Origin: Arenibacter troitsensis
GTDB lineage: Bacteria; Bacteroidota; Bacteroidia; Flavobacteriales; Flavobacteriaceae
Direction: 5' to 3'
Assembly: GCF_900177645.1 (NCBI RefSeq)
Contig: NZ_FXAO01000001.1
Span: 1,075,820 to 1,139,819, forward strand
DNA: 64,000 bases
This document shows, piece by piece, positions 1 through 8,724 of this stretch (position 1 is the first letter of the stretch; each line of letters begins with the position of its first letter). The position numbers and the translations under genes are program-made. Below the pieces are notes generated by a model. That model searched no databases. It was not told the origin of the DNA and saw only the letters and a program-made list of their open reading frames with translations.

Positions 1-224
1 AGTCCTTTTAAAAAAGCGTTCCCAGAAAAAGTTATAAATAGTTGGTCTATTTCAACTTTGGTGTTGGTCCTGTCGGATATGTAATGTGTTGCCTTGTTTA
101 CGATGAAATTCTGGGCCCATGGGCTTCTAATGATAAGTATCAATGCAATAAAAAGCAAAGCAACTACCAAAACAACTTTGGCGGCCCTTCTAAGAAATCG
201 ATATTTTGACTTGGTTGTTGTCAT
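1..224 (-). CDS. tamB: TamB-like translocation/assembly protein, N-terminus only (runs off window)
   Basis: Reading the minus strand from an ATG at 224 gives MTTTKSKYRFLRRAAK, one hydrophobic helix (VVLVVALLFIALILII) and then RSPWAQNFIVNKATHYIS followed by DRTNTKVEIDQLFITF, still open at the window edge. A short basic N-terminus, a single inner-membrane anchor and the segment RSPW-Q-IVNKA followed by TKVEID are what I know from flavobacterial TamB (DUF490/AsmA-like) proteins. These span the periplasm and help lipids or outer-membrane proteins reach the outer membrane. Only about 74 residues of a protein usually longer than 1,400 are visible, so the C-terminal DUF490 domain cannot be checked. 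A TATATTTG box lies upstream on this strand (326-333), but no good -33 element does. Family call fairly sure, from the N-terminus alone. Confidence 0.72.
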   Translation of the reverse strand, partial: MTTTKSKYRFLRRAAKVVLVVALLFIALILIIRSPWAQNFIVNKATHYISDRTNTKVEIDQLFITFSGNAFLKG

Positions 225-548
225 AGTTCGTAGCCCAAAGATCATCATTAGCGAAATAGAAAATGCGCTTTTACGATACTTATGCTAACTTATTAAATAA
301 AATATACGGTTAAAGGGTATTAGTTCAAATATATTAGGCAATAATTGGCAGGTTTGGTTGGTGGCTAATGGGGTATTGGGGCAAGATTGGATTTTATTGA
401 GCCTGGATTTTTGGGGAAAAGGACCTATTCTTGTAATTAAAATGTAGGTATAGAAATTATAAAATATATTTGCCGGCATGGAGTCGCAGTATTGGCGACA
501 AAAAATAGTAGTGAAAAAATTAACATTAATTAATTAGCGTGTAATTAA
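225..548. other. Intergenic region between divergent tamB and DUF808 genes
   Basis: No convincing gene. The stretch separates divergently transcribed genes and must hold both promoters. On the minus strand TATATTTG (326-333) fits the Bacteroidota -7 consensus TAnnTTTG for tamB, leaving a leader of roughly 90 nt. On the plus strand an AT-rich run precedes the ATG at 549. The 64-codon frame on the minus strand here has no protein-like features. Confidence 0.4.
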
Positions 549-1445
549 ATGGCATCAGGATTTTTTGCTTTGCTGGACGATATTGCCAGTTTAATGGATG
601 ATGTTGGGGCAATGACAAAAATTGCAGGTAAGAAAACGGCCGGCATTTTGGGAGATGACTTGGCGGTAAATGCCGAAAAGGCTTCTGGTTTTGTTTCTTC
701 TAGGGAAATTCCAGTGCTGTGGGCCATTACAAAAGGGTCCATACTGAACAAATTGATTATTCTTCCCATTGCCTTTTTGCTCAGTGCATTTGTGCCGATT
801 GCGGTTACGGTAATCTTGGTGTTGGGCGGACTTTATCTATCCTATGAAGGGGCCGAGAAGATCTATGAATTTTTTGTACCCCACAATCACCCAAAGGAAG
901 AGAAAGCAAAAACTTATTTAACTAAAAATGAAATCTTGTTTTTGGAACAGGAAAAAATTAAGTCGGCAATTATAACCGATTTTATTCTCTCTGTAGAAAT
1001 AGTCATCATAGCTCTAGGAACAGTTGTTCAGGAGTCCATTTGGACACAGGTAATGGTAGTTACCATAATAGCTCTGGTGGCAACAGCAGGGGTATACGGA
1101 ATAGTAGCGCTGATCGTAAGGATGGACGATTTTGGATTAAAACTTATAGAGCTTAATGGGAAGAAGAACAGTCTATCCGATTCTGTTGGCAGGTTTTTGG
1201 TAGGAGCACTGCCTGTTGTTATAAAAAGTTTATCGGTAATTGGAACTATTGCCCTCGTTCTGGTGTCCGGAGGTATTTTTGTGCATAACCTGGATTTTCT
1301 TCATCATTGGTTAGAGGCATTGCCAGCCATAGTGGGGGAATTTTTGGCCGGTCTGGTTATAGGTTTCATTTGTTTGTTGGTGGTCATTGTATTTAAGAAG
1401 GTTTTGCCTATGATATGGCCAAATCGAAATAACCACCACCAATAA
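549..1445 (+). CDS. DUF808 family (YedI-like) inner-membrane protein
   Basis: 298 residues. The N-terminal block MASGFFALLDDIASLMDD, then KIAGKKTAGILGDDLAVNAEK, and the later FFVPHNH, where a helix pair ends in YEGAEKIYEFF, are signature segments of the DUF808 family (E. coli YedI). The family is made of polytopic inner-membrane proteins of unknown function. Hydrophobic segments are visible at about residues 68-100, 135-175, 215-245 and 258-288. The length is typical. The ATG at 549 starts the conserved MASGFFALLDD block, so the start is secure. It stands alone between a divergent tamB gene and a convergent gene pair. Family certain, function unknown. Confidence 0.9.
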   Translation: MASGFFALLDDIASLMDDVGAMTKIAGKKTAGILGDDLAVNAEKASGFVSSREIPVLWAITKGSILNKLIILPIAFLLSAFVPIAVTVILVLGGLYLSYEGAEKIYEFFVPHNHPKEEKAKTYLTKNEILFLEQEKIKSAIITDFILSVEIVIIALGTVVQESIWTQVMVVTIIALVATAGVYGIVALIVRMDDFGLKLIELNGKKNSLSDSVGRFLVGALPVVIKSLSVIGTIALVLVSGGIFVHNLDFLHHWLEALPAIVGEFLAGLVIGFICLLVVIVFKKVLPMIWPNRNNHHQ

Positions 1446-1493
1446 ATATTGATAAATATGCCGTTTAAAACTAGGGAGAAGCCATTTTGGCAA

Positions 1494-1709
1494 CTATTCT
1501 AAGTTTGATTGCAGCGCTAAGCTATTTCTTAGCTCCATGTCCGATATCCATTGGAAATTTATGGGATACCATTGGTCTTTGAGGATGGTCCCATTTGATG
1601 ACTCAACCCTATTTCTTTTTAAATAAACCTGATTGTCCTCGGAGAAAACATGTTGGGTCTCAATTACATCATGGCAAATGCTGCAGAGCGTATTGGTTCT
1701 ATTTTTCAT
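1494..1709 (-). CDS. Small Cys-containing hypothetical protein
   Basis: 71 residues beginning MKNRTNTLCSICHDVIETQH. The ATG lies one base after the stop codon of the outer-membrane protein gene upstream on the same strand, which suggests translational coupling. C9 and C12 with two nearby histidines (H13, H20) resemble half of a zinc-binding knuckle, but a second Cys pair is missing, so metal binding is speculation. The C-terminus (WYPINFQWISDMELRNSLAL) has protein-like composition. I do not recognise the family; existence is supported mainly by position and composition. Confidence 0.45.
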   Translation of the reverse strand: MKNRTNTLCSICHDVIETQHVFSEDNQVYLKRNRVESSNGTILKDQWYPINFQWISDMELRNSLALQSNLE

Positions 1710-1710
1710 G

Positions 1711-2379
1711 TTAAAAATTTTTCTTATATCTGTTCCTGCCCATGTTAAAAATACCTACTTTAACACCTATCCCTGCCGAGAAACCATTTATGCGCTTAAG
1801 GCGGTCAAAGTTATCGGTGTCGTTTACACTACTGGAAAACCGGTACTTTACTCCAGCTTCCAATTGTAAATACCTGGAAATATTGAACAAGGCGTTGATC
1901 CCCGGTTCAACTATAAATAGGGCCTGTGCATTATCTTCAAATTCTTGTTCGTCAAAATCATGGTCGTTGTAGTTGTCATCTATGTAACCCATGCCTCCAG
2001 CTCCAATCAGCACTGGAAAGGATAGGTTTACCAAAGACTTGCTAAAGAAGATGGGTTCTAAATGTAATCCTCCGTAGGCCCCAATTAGATCTTCATCATA
2101 ACTGGATATGCCTCGGTAAACGTTTTGATCCGAATAAAAGAAGGTACCTACAAAACCTATTTCGAATTGTTGGTTGGCCACGTAGGCCACTTTTAAACTG
2201 GTAAAATAGGTGTCCTTATCCTTAATTTCCCCATAGTGGGTCGTTAAACCTAGATAGACCCCGTGTACTACGTTGTTTCGATCGTTAAACTCTACATAAT
2301 CGCCATTAGTGTCCTGGGCATAAGTAGTGTTTAGGAAACCCAATAAAAGGGGAAGTAAAATTGCTTTGTTTAATTTCAT
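1711..2379 (-). CDS. Predicted outer-membrane beta-barrel protein
   Basis: 222 residues with a clear signal peptide (MKLNKAILLPLLLGFLNTTYAQ, cleavage after A-Q). The mature part has alternating hydrophobic/aromatic strands (GVYLGLTTHYGEIKD, FEIGFVGTFFYSD, YLQLEAGVKYRFS, FSAGIGVKVGIF), as expected of a small 8-stranded barrel. The loop around residues 135-150 (DDNYNDHDFDEQEFEDNAQ) is very acidic. Many flavobacterial sigma/anti-sigma/adhesin loci carry a barrel of this sort, and this gene follows such an operon on the same strand with a 75-bp gap. No specific family recognised; role unknown, perhaps envelope integrity. Confidence 0.7.
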   Translation of the reverse strand: MKLNKAILLPLLLGFLNTTYAQDTNGDYVEFNDRNNVVHGVYLGLTTHYGEIKDKDTYFTSLKVAYVANQQFEIGFVGTFFYSDQNVYRGISSYDEDLIGAYGGLHLEPIFFSKSLVNLSFPVLIGAGGMGYIDDNYNDHDFDEQEFEDNAQALFIVEPGINALFNISRYLQLEAGVKYRFSSSVNDTDNFDRLKRINGFSAGIGVKVGIFNMGRNRYKKNF

Positions 2380-2454
2380 ACTGTTTTATTTTTGATTGAT
2401 GATGTTATAGTAGACAACAAATGCTGTAAAAAGTTGCACGTTTTTATATTTTTT

Positions 2455-3543
2455 TTAATGTTCCTTTAAAAGAATTACTCCTTTTTCTCCCGTAATGGAA
2501 ATAGAACCTTGTTTGGAATTACCGTAGGTAGCCTTTATATCGCGTATTCTTTTTCCCTTATCCACCATTTGGGTTTCTACGTTTTCGAAGGTTTTTGGTA
2601 GGCGCAACAGACCTTCTTCCAAGGTGGCATTAAACCTGAAGGAGAAATCCTGAACATTAAGAACAATTTCTGAGGATTGTTGCTGAATGTTAATCTGGGC
2701 ATCCGCACTGTGAATGTTAGATACTTTAAATTCTGCGATTTTCATGACCAGATCAATTTCATCATCCAAATTTGCCAGTGCCACATTGGAGAATTCCAAT
2801 GCCCCATGTATGGCTTCCACGGCATCAATGGTAATTTCATCCTTGCTGGAATAGAGTTCCAAGGAGGAAATTTCCTCTACATCTATAACCGAACCGCTAC
2901 TGGTGAGTCTTAAGTCCTTGGATTTGCCAAGGGACAAACTGCCATTTTTTAAATTGATGCTTCCAAAATGTATATTCTTGGCCTTCAGCTTACCGTATTT
3001 TAGGACAATATCTGCGTTTTTAAGGTTCTTGTTGATCCAAATATCCCCATGCTGCACGTCTATTTTTAATTTGCCGGTCCAATCCTCTAGAATTACGTCG
3101 CCAAACTTATTGTTAATATCCACCACCGCATTGACCGGTAAATAAATGGAATAATTAATCTGTACATTGCTTCGGTCAAAGTCGAACGGATTTGCTTTAC
3201 TGAAATACTCGGCTAAAAAGCCTTTATTTTTTTCGGCTATTTCCGATCTAATAGTTATAAAATCGGTCATTACCTTAATGTTGGATTCAATACGATCCAA
3301 TAGGTTTTGTGCATTTTCCCTTTTTTTATGGGAGGTAACGATATCTACAGTAATGGAAATATTGTTCTTGGACCAACCATGAATGGTTATGTTGCCATAT
3401 TTATTATCTACTTGGAGTTCTCCAGCATTGGTCATTTCAAAAGTCTCCGATATGGTTTTCGATACTTTTTCCTGTGCTAGCATTATATTGGCCATAAGGA
3501 CCATAGCTAGGCATAATAGCGAGTTTTTATAAGGTGTATCCAT
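2455..3543 (-). CDS. DUF4097-like putative adhesin / beta-helix envelope protein
   Basis: About 362 residues from the Met at 3543 (MDTPYKNSLLCLAMVLMANI then MLAQ, a signal peptide); an in-frame ATG nine bases upstream is also possible. Residues 30-120 include the pattern ETFEMTNAGELQVDNKYGNITIHGW, typical of the DUF4097 'putative adhesin' family. The rest is short repeated beta turns (FGDVILEDWTGKLKIDVQHG, NADIVLKYGKLKAKNIHFGS) that look like a right-handed beta-helix. It overlaps the 3' end of the anti-sigma-like gene by 17 bp and so belongs to the sigma operon. In this family such proteins usually accompany ECF sigma/anti-sigma pairs, presumably as envelope stress outputs; that role is inferred. 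Confidence 0.75.
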   Translation of the reverse strand: MDTPYKNSLLCLAMVLMANIMLAQEKVSKTISETFEMTNAGELQVDNKYGNITIHGWSKNNISITVDIVTSHKKRENAQNLLDRIESNIKVMTDFITIRSEIAEKNKGFLAEYFSKANPFDFDRSNVQINYSIYLPVNAVVDINNKFGDVILEDWTGKLKIDVQHGDIWINKNLKNADIVLKYGKLKAKNIHFGSINLKNGSLSLGKSKDLRLTSSGSVIDVEEISSLELYSSKDEITIDAVEAIHGALEFSNVALANLDDEIDLVMKIAEFKVSNIHSADAQINIQQQSSEIVLNVQDFSFRFNATLEEGLLRLPKTFENVETQMVDKGKRIRDIKATYGNSKQGSISITGEKGVILLKEH

Positions 3544-4072
3544 AATCGTCATTTATCATTTTTGAATCGTTTATTTGCCTCAATAAGTTTTCTATGAGTT
3601 CAATCCTTTTTTTATAATTACCAATAATGGCTTCCAAGACCCTTTCATTGCTGAGGTTCTTTTGCATTTCCAATTTTAGTACTTCGTATTCTTCATCCAA
3701 TTCATCCATGAACGATAGAAATTCCTCCTTATCCTCCCGTGATAGGTCCGGATGATCTTTCACTAATTGCACCTGATGCTGTACCAAGTTGCTATAATGC
3801 ATGTCTATATCCATAAGCTCTTGGGAGACCATATTGCTTTGCCCGCCTGGCTGTTGACTGTCATAGACCGTTATACCAATTAGGAAAGAAAGTAGCAATA
3901 GCAATACAACACTGGCTGCCACTCTTAATATCGGAGACTTCCACAACGGAACTACCTTAGGCTCGGTATTGGACAGTTCCAATTCTATTTTGGACCACAT
4001 TTTAGCTCTGTCCGCCTTGTGTTCGTCGAACAGTGCCTTGTTGTCCCTTATGTGTTTTTCAAAATAATCCAT
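3527..4072 (-). CDS. Single-pass anti-sigma-factor-like membrane protein
   Basis: 181 residues, no signal peptide. The cytoplasmic N-terminus (MDYFEKHIRDNKALFDEHKA, about 45 residues) is followed by one transmembrane helix (ILRVAASVVLLLLLSFLIGITVY, about 48-70) and a charged, probably coiled-coil periplasmic part (about 90-165: QVQLVKDHPDLSREDKEEFL and so on). The ATG overlaps the TAA of the sigma gene as TAATG, so the two are translationally coupled. Topology and position match Bacteroidota anti-sigma proteins that hold the ECF factor at the membrane, though the classical ZAS zinc motif (H-x3-C-x2-C) is not seen. Anti-sigma role inferred from context. Confidence 0.7.
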   Translation of the reverse strand: MDYFEKHIRDNKALFDEHKADRAKMWSKIELELSNTEPKVVPLWKSPILRVAASVVLLLLLSFLIGITVYDSQQPGGQSNMVSQELMDIDMHYSNLVQHQVQLVKDHPDLSREDKEEFLSFMDELDEEYEVLKLEMQKNLSNERVLEAIIGNYKKRIELIENLLRQINDSKMINDDYGYTL

Positions 4073-4611
4073 TACATTTCTTTTATAATTTCAAGTAACT
4101 TTTTCTTTGCCCTATGGTACTGTGATTTAGAGGTTGATTGTGATATTCCCAATACTTCCCCTATTTCTTCATGATCGTAGCCTTCTATTAAGTATAGATG
4201 TATGATCTGTTGGTAACCTGGTGGCAGCTTTTTAATACCTCTCTTTACTTTTTCAATATCTAGGTCCTCTACATTTTCAATAGGTTCTTCAGTGAGATGA
4301 TACTCATGGTCCTCCATGGGCTCCAAAGGAATCCGTTTTAGTTTTAAATGGTTAATACTTTTATTAATGACAATTCTTTTTAGCCAAGAGCCAAAGGTGC
4401 TTTCGTATCTAAAATTTCCCAAATTCTTAAATGCCTCAACAAAACTGTCCTGAACGGTATCTTCGGCATCCTCCTTACTGCACAACATGCGCATACTAAC
4501 ATTGTACATGGCATCTACATAATGTTCATACAACAGAAACTGCGAGTTTCGATCGCCCAACTTGCTTTTTTCAACAAGTTCTTGGTGTGTAAAGCGGATA
4601 TTGGTTTTCAA
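4072..4611 (-). CDS. ECF-type RNA polymerase sigma factor
   Basis: 179 residues. Region 2 is visible at about 25-95 (LYEHYVDAMYNVSMRMLCSK, DAEDTVQDSFVEAFKNLGNF, WLKRIVINKSINHLKLKR). Region 4 lies at about 120-178 (IKKLPPGYQQIIHLYLIEGY, DHEEIGEVLGISQSTSKSQY, HRAKKKLLEI). This arrangement and length are standard for sigma-70 ECF factors. It is first gene of a minus-strand operon with the anti-sigma-like and DUF4097-like genes. No convincing promoter was found in the 150 bp upstream; autoregulation through its own promoter class is likely for the family but not shown here. Confidence 0.93.
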   Translation of the reverse strand: MKTNIRFTHQELVEKSKLGDRNSQFLLYEHYVDAMYNVSMRMLCSKEDAEDTVQDSFVEAFKNLGNFRYESTFGSWLKRIVINKSINHLKLKRIPLEPMEDHEYHLTEEPIENVEDLDIEKVKRGIKKLPPGYQQIIHLYLIEGYDHEEIGEVLGISQSTSKSQYHRAKKKLLEIIKEM

Positions 4612-5481
4612 CTAAAAAATTGGTTTTAAAAGTCCAAACGAGGGGAATTTCATAGTAATAGACAAATAATAGGGGCAAAAGTTGCATCTATATGGAAAAA
4701 TATTTTTCACTCTTTTATTTCGCGCTGGGTCCAACATAGTCCAATACCCTTATAGTACTATTTTTAGCTGATGGCATTATGAAGGCAAGAATCTTATTTT
4801 TTTTCATGGTATATGCAACTTTTATTTTTTTGAAATGTCAATAGGATATGTATTGTCAGGTACGGATGAAAATTGAAATCTAGAAATCAAGTTAAAAAAA
4901 CCAATGTTCCTTATAAAGGAATATGGTTCGTTATGTATTGGCTATACAATTTTGGTAAATCCTAAAATTAAGGAGTTGGGATGGACTGGTAAATACCCAA
5001 GGTATATTAATACGCGCAAAGGTATACCCCAATAATACCATGTCCTAAAGCTTTAAAATATAGTAAACGGTATGCCAAATTTATTACACTAAAAAGATGG
5101 TCTTACTTAAAAATAAGGTTCGGATTTTCATTGCCGAACGTTTGGATGGAATTCAATTTACAATTTTGCCATGGAAATATTCAATGCCCATGGGAACCCT
5201 TTATACAGTGGACCGCCAATGGCAGTAAACAGTAATAGGTGCAGAATTAATAGGACAGTATGGTGAAATGGACTTGAGCGGGACTAAAAAAGAAATATTA
5301 ACCATTTTAATTATAGAGAGAATTGGATGTAGTATCAATTAAAAAGTAATCGGCAGAGGTACCCAACACCTAGGGGGTTTATTCATCAATCAAAACTAAA
5401 GGTAACGGCAAAGGCCTGTTTTGGGTACAAAATCATAGAAATAAACGAATTATCAATAATGAAAAATTCAACAATCAAAGA
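4612..5481. other. 870-bp region without a recognisable gene
   Basis: Lies between the divergent sigma operon and the TonB receptor gene. All frames are broken by stops. Short stretches look coding-like, for example a 43-codon plus-strand frame from 5098 (MVLLKNKVRIFIAERLDG...) and a frame near 4890-4970 (NVPYKGIWFVMYWLYNFG), so this may be a decayed gene, but no family is recognisable. No tRNA, long inverted repeat or insertion-sequence end was seen. Confidence 0.4.
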
Positions 5482-7848
5482 ATGAAAAATATTTTTTTAG
5501 CATTTATATTATTTACGAACATAATGTCCGCTCAGGAAAGGTATACCGTAAGTGGTACCATTACGGATATTAGTAATGGGGAAACCCTCTTTGGAGCTTC
5601 GGTCTTTTTGGAAGGGACTACCATAGGTGTCACTACCAATGAATATGGTTTTTATTCCATTACCGCTCCAAAAGGGAATTACAATATGATTATATCCTAT
5701 ATCGGATTTACAGAATTGAAAAAGGATATAACATTGGATAAGGATCATAAAATAGATTTTGAAATAGTGGAGTTTTCCACACAATTGGACGAAATAGTTT
5801 TGACGGCAGAGGAACCGGAACGTGCCATCCTAAGAAAGCCAGAGATGAGCGTTTCCAAATTAAATATTAAAACAGTGAAACAGATGCCAGTGGTATTAGG
5901 GGAATTGGATATAATAAAATCCCTTCAAATGCTACCGGGTGTTACCAATAATGGGGAGGGTTCCAGTGGGTTTCATGTTAGAGGGGGTGCGGCCGACCAA
6001 AATTTGGTGCTGTTGGATGAGGCCATTATTTACAATACATCCCATTTGTTAGGTTTCTTTTCGGTCTTTAATGCTGATGCCATTAAGGATATTAAACTTT
6101 ACAAGGGCGGTATTCCTGCGCGTTTTGGAGGAAGAACCTCGTCGGTTCTGGACGTGCGTCAGAAGGATGGGAACAGTAAAAATTTTGCTATGACCGGTGG
6201 AATCGGACTTATTTCCAGCAGATTGGCCTTGGAAGGCCCTATGTTTAAGGAAAAGGGTTCTTTTTTAATTGCAGGACGGGGATCATATGCCCATTTGCTT
6301 TTGAAAGCAGCAGGAGAAGATAATAGTGCCAATTTCTACGATCTAAATCTAAAAACCAATTACAACCTAAATGGAAGTAACCAGCTTTTTCTATCCGGAT
6401 ATTTTGGCAGGGATGCCTTCGAATTTGGAGAAAGTTTTAATAGCAGTTATGGAAACCTGTCCGGAAATTTGCGCTGGAACCATATTTTTAACGACAGGCT
6501 TTTCTCCAACCTATCGCTGATATATAGTAAATACGACTATGATCTGGGTATTGTAATTGAAGAATTCAATTGGGTTTCCTCCATAAACAACTACAATATA
6601 AAATATGATCTGAAGTATTATACCAGTGAAAAATTTAAACTGGATTTTGGGGCAAGTGGTATTTATTACGATTTTGATCCCGGACAAATTCTGCCTACAT
6701 CGGAAACATCTGAAGTCAACCCTTTGTCGTTGGACAGGAAAAAGGCGTTTGAAGGGGCATTGTACATTAATGCAGAACACATGCTGACCAATAAGCTTAC
6801 GGTACAGTACGGTCTGCGTTTTAGTGCCTTCAGCCGAATGGGTGGGCAGGCTATGGCAGAATATGAGGATGACAAACCGGTGGTGTACAACCAACTTTTA
6901 GGAATCTACGAAAGGGGCAGGGCTATTGGTGAGACCGATTATGAAAAAAGTGAAAGTATTAAAACTTTTGGAAATTTGGAACCACGGGTTTCCCTGGCAT
7001 ATCAGTTGAATGATAAAACGGCTTTAAAAGCGGGCTATTCAAGGGCTGCGCAGTATATTCATTTATTGTCCAATACCACTTCGGTAACGCCTCTAGATGT
7101 TTGGACACCCAGCGGAAAATTTGTAAAACCACAATTGTCGGATCAATTTGCCTTGGGCTATTTTAGAAATTTTGATGATAAGCGTTATTCCATGGAGGTG
7201 GAAGCCTATTACAAGACCACAGATAACAGAATAGATTATATAGACGGTTCTGATCTAATAGGGACCAATAATATTGAGACAGAAATTCTGAACGGGGAAT
7301 CCAGGGCTTATGGTCTTGAGTTTTTGGCCAGAAAAAATGAAGGTAAGTTTACCGGATGGTTTGCCTATACCTTGTCAAAATCGGAACAGCGAACTCCCGG
7401 GGGTAATGCCGGAGGTCTGGGGATCAACGATGGTAAGTGGTACAATACCGCTTATGACAGGACCCATGATTTCTCTTTGACTGGGGCCTTTGAATTAAAT
7501 GAGAAATGGTCGTTTGGAACCAATCTGGTATTTCAAACGGGAAGACCGGTCACCTATCCCAATGGTCAATATACTTATGAGGATTTGTCCATTGCCAGTT
7601 ACTCGGATCGCAATTCCGATCGACTGCCTGCCTACCATAGACTGGATATTTCCGCTAATTATAAACCCAATAGAAAACCCAACAATAGATGGAAAGGGGA
7701 GTGGGTCTTTGGTTTGTACAACGTTTATAATCTTAAAAATGCTGCTTCCATTTCTTTTGGACAGAATGTGGATACTGGGGCCAATGAAGCCACCAGAACG
7801 GCTATTTTCGGCATTGTGCCATCTATAACCTATAACTTTAAATTTTAA
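5482..7848 (+). CDS. TonB-dependent outer-membrane receptor (CarboxypepD_reg-like + plug + barrel)
   Basis: 788 residues with a signal peptide (MKNIFLAFILFTNIMSAQ). Residues about 20-105 form a carboxypeptidase-regulatory-like beta-sandwich (YTVSGTITDISNGETLFGAS, TTNEYGFYSITAPKGNY). The plug follows at about 125-240 (LGELDIIKSLQMLPGVTNNG, GFHVRGGAADQNLVLLDEA, GGIPARFGGRTSSVLDVR). The barrel ends with the aromatic terminus SITYNFKF. It lacks the SusC-type TonB-linked signature and is shorter than SusC, so it is a smaller transporter. The next gene is a DUF4249 lipoprotein six bases downstream, the usual partner of this receptor class. Substrate unknown; peptide or metal-chelate import are both possible. 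Confidence 0.92.
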   Translation: MKNIFLAFILFTNIMSAQERYTVSGTITDISNGETLFGASVFLEGTTIGVTTNEYGFYSITAPKGNYNMIISYIGFTELKKDITLDKDHKIDFEIVEFSTQLDEIVLTAEEPERAILRKPEMSVSKLNIKTVKQMPVVLGELDIIKSLQMLPGVTNNGEGSSGFHVRGGAADQNLVLLDEAIIYNTSHLLGFFSVFNADAIKDIKLYKGGIPARFGGRTSSVLDVRQKDGNSKNFAMTGGIGLISSRLALEGPMFKEKGSFLIAGRGSYAHLLLKAAGEDNSANFYDLNLKTNYNLNGSNQLFLSGYFGRDAFEFGESFNSSYGNLSGNLRWNHIFNDRLFSNLSLIYSKYDYDLGIVIEEFNWVSSINNYNIKYDLKYYTSEKFKLDFGASGIYYDFDPGQILPTSETSEVNPLSLDRKKAFEGALYINAEHMLTNKLTVQYGLRFSAFSRMGGQAMAEYEDDKPVVYNQLLGIYERGRAIGETDYEKSESIKTFGNLEPRVSLAYQLNDKTALKAGYSRAAQYIHLLSNTTSVTPLDVWTPSGKFVKPQLSDQFALGYFRNFDDKRYSMEVEAYYKTTDNRIDYIDGSDLIGTNNIETEILNGESRAYGLEFLARKNEGKFTGWFAYTLSKSEQRTPGGNAGGLGINDGKWYNTAYDRTHDFSLTGAFELNEKWSFGTNLVFQTGRPVTYPNGQYTYEDLSIASYSDRNSDRLPAYHRLDISANYKPNRKPNNRWKGEWVFGLYNVYNLKNAASISFGQNVDTGANEATRTAIFGIVPSITYNFKF

Positions 7849-7854
7849 TATAAA

Positions 7855-8700
7855 ATGAAAAAATATATAACACTTGCAATTAGTTCCATCCTAATCACTT
7901 TTAGTGCATGTACCGATGTGATAGATGTTGACGTACAAACGGCACCTGCAAGATTAACAATCGAAGCCTCCTTGGATTGGGAAAAAGGTACTTCAGGGAA
8001 TGAGCAAACTATTAAGCTGAGTACTTCCACACCCTATTTTGGCAACAATGACAATTCCAGTGCAATAGGGGCATCCGTTATTGTCACCAACAATACCAAT
8101 GGGGCAACATATGTATTTGAGGACCAAAACAATGGGGAATATACCACTACCTCATTTGAACCTGTACTAAACGGCACATATACCTTGGAGGTAATTTATA
8201 ATAATGAGACTTATACGGCCACAGAGAGATTGATGCCCGTAGTGGATATTACCGATCTAACCCAATCGCGAAATAAAGGCTTTAATGATGAAGATCTAGA
8301 AGTTAACGTTATATTTACAGATCCCGAGGAAGAGGATAATTTTTACCTCTTTAAGTTTAAGAAGCAGGGCGATCTTTTGCCCTATTTGGAGGATGCTGAT
8401 GACGAATTCGTTAACGGGAACGAAATTAGTTGGTATTTTGAGAAGGAGGAAGATGAAAGCACAGATAAAATAGAGGCATTTGTTCCTGGTGATATCGTCG
8501 ACATTGAATTTTATGGTATCTCCGAACAGTATTACAATTTTATAAGAATCCTTATAGAACAGTCGGGAGGTACTGGTCTTTTTAGTTCCACGCCCGTACC
8601 CCTTAAAGGAAATTGCATCAATGAAAGCAATCCGGATAATTATGCCTACGGATACTTTAGACTAACGGAAATGGTGAAAAAAAGTTATACCTTCCAATAA
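7855..8700 (+). CDS. DUF4249 family lipoprotein
   Basis: 281 residues with a lipoprotein signal (MKKYITLAISSILITFSACT, Cys at 19). The start of the mature protein (DVIDVDVQTAPARLTIEASL) and the Ig-like strands that follow (ASVIVTNNTNGATYVFEDQN, GTYTLEVIYNNETYTATE) match DUF4249. Genes of this family nearly always sit directly after a TonB-dependent receptor, as here (6-bp gap), and are thought to form a surface cap or accessory lipoprotein. An unusually acidic stretch (about 150-205) is visible. It ends in KKSYTFQ. Family confident; ligand unknown. Confidence 0.88.
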   Translation: MKKYITLAISSILITFSACTDVIDVDVQTAPARLTIEASLDWEKGTSGNEQTIKLSTSTPYFGNNDNSSAIGASVIVTNNTNGATYVFEDQNNGEYTTTSFEPVLNGTYTLEVIYNNETYTATERLMPVVDITDLTQSRNKGFNDEDLEVNVIFTDPEEEDNFYLFKFKKQGDLLPYLEDADDEFVNGNEISWYFEKEEDESTDKIEAFVPGDIVDIEFYGISEQYYNFIRILIEQSGGTGLFSSTPVPLKGNCINESNPDNYAYGYFRLTEMVKKSYTFQ

Positions 8701-8724
8701 CGCTATGTTCAATTTAGTTACAAG

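Noticed and set aside
285..479. 64-codon minus-strand frame upstream of tamB
   Set aside because: Lies in the divergent promoter region and contains the likely -7 box; composition not protein-like.
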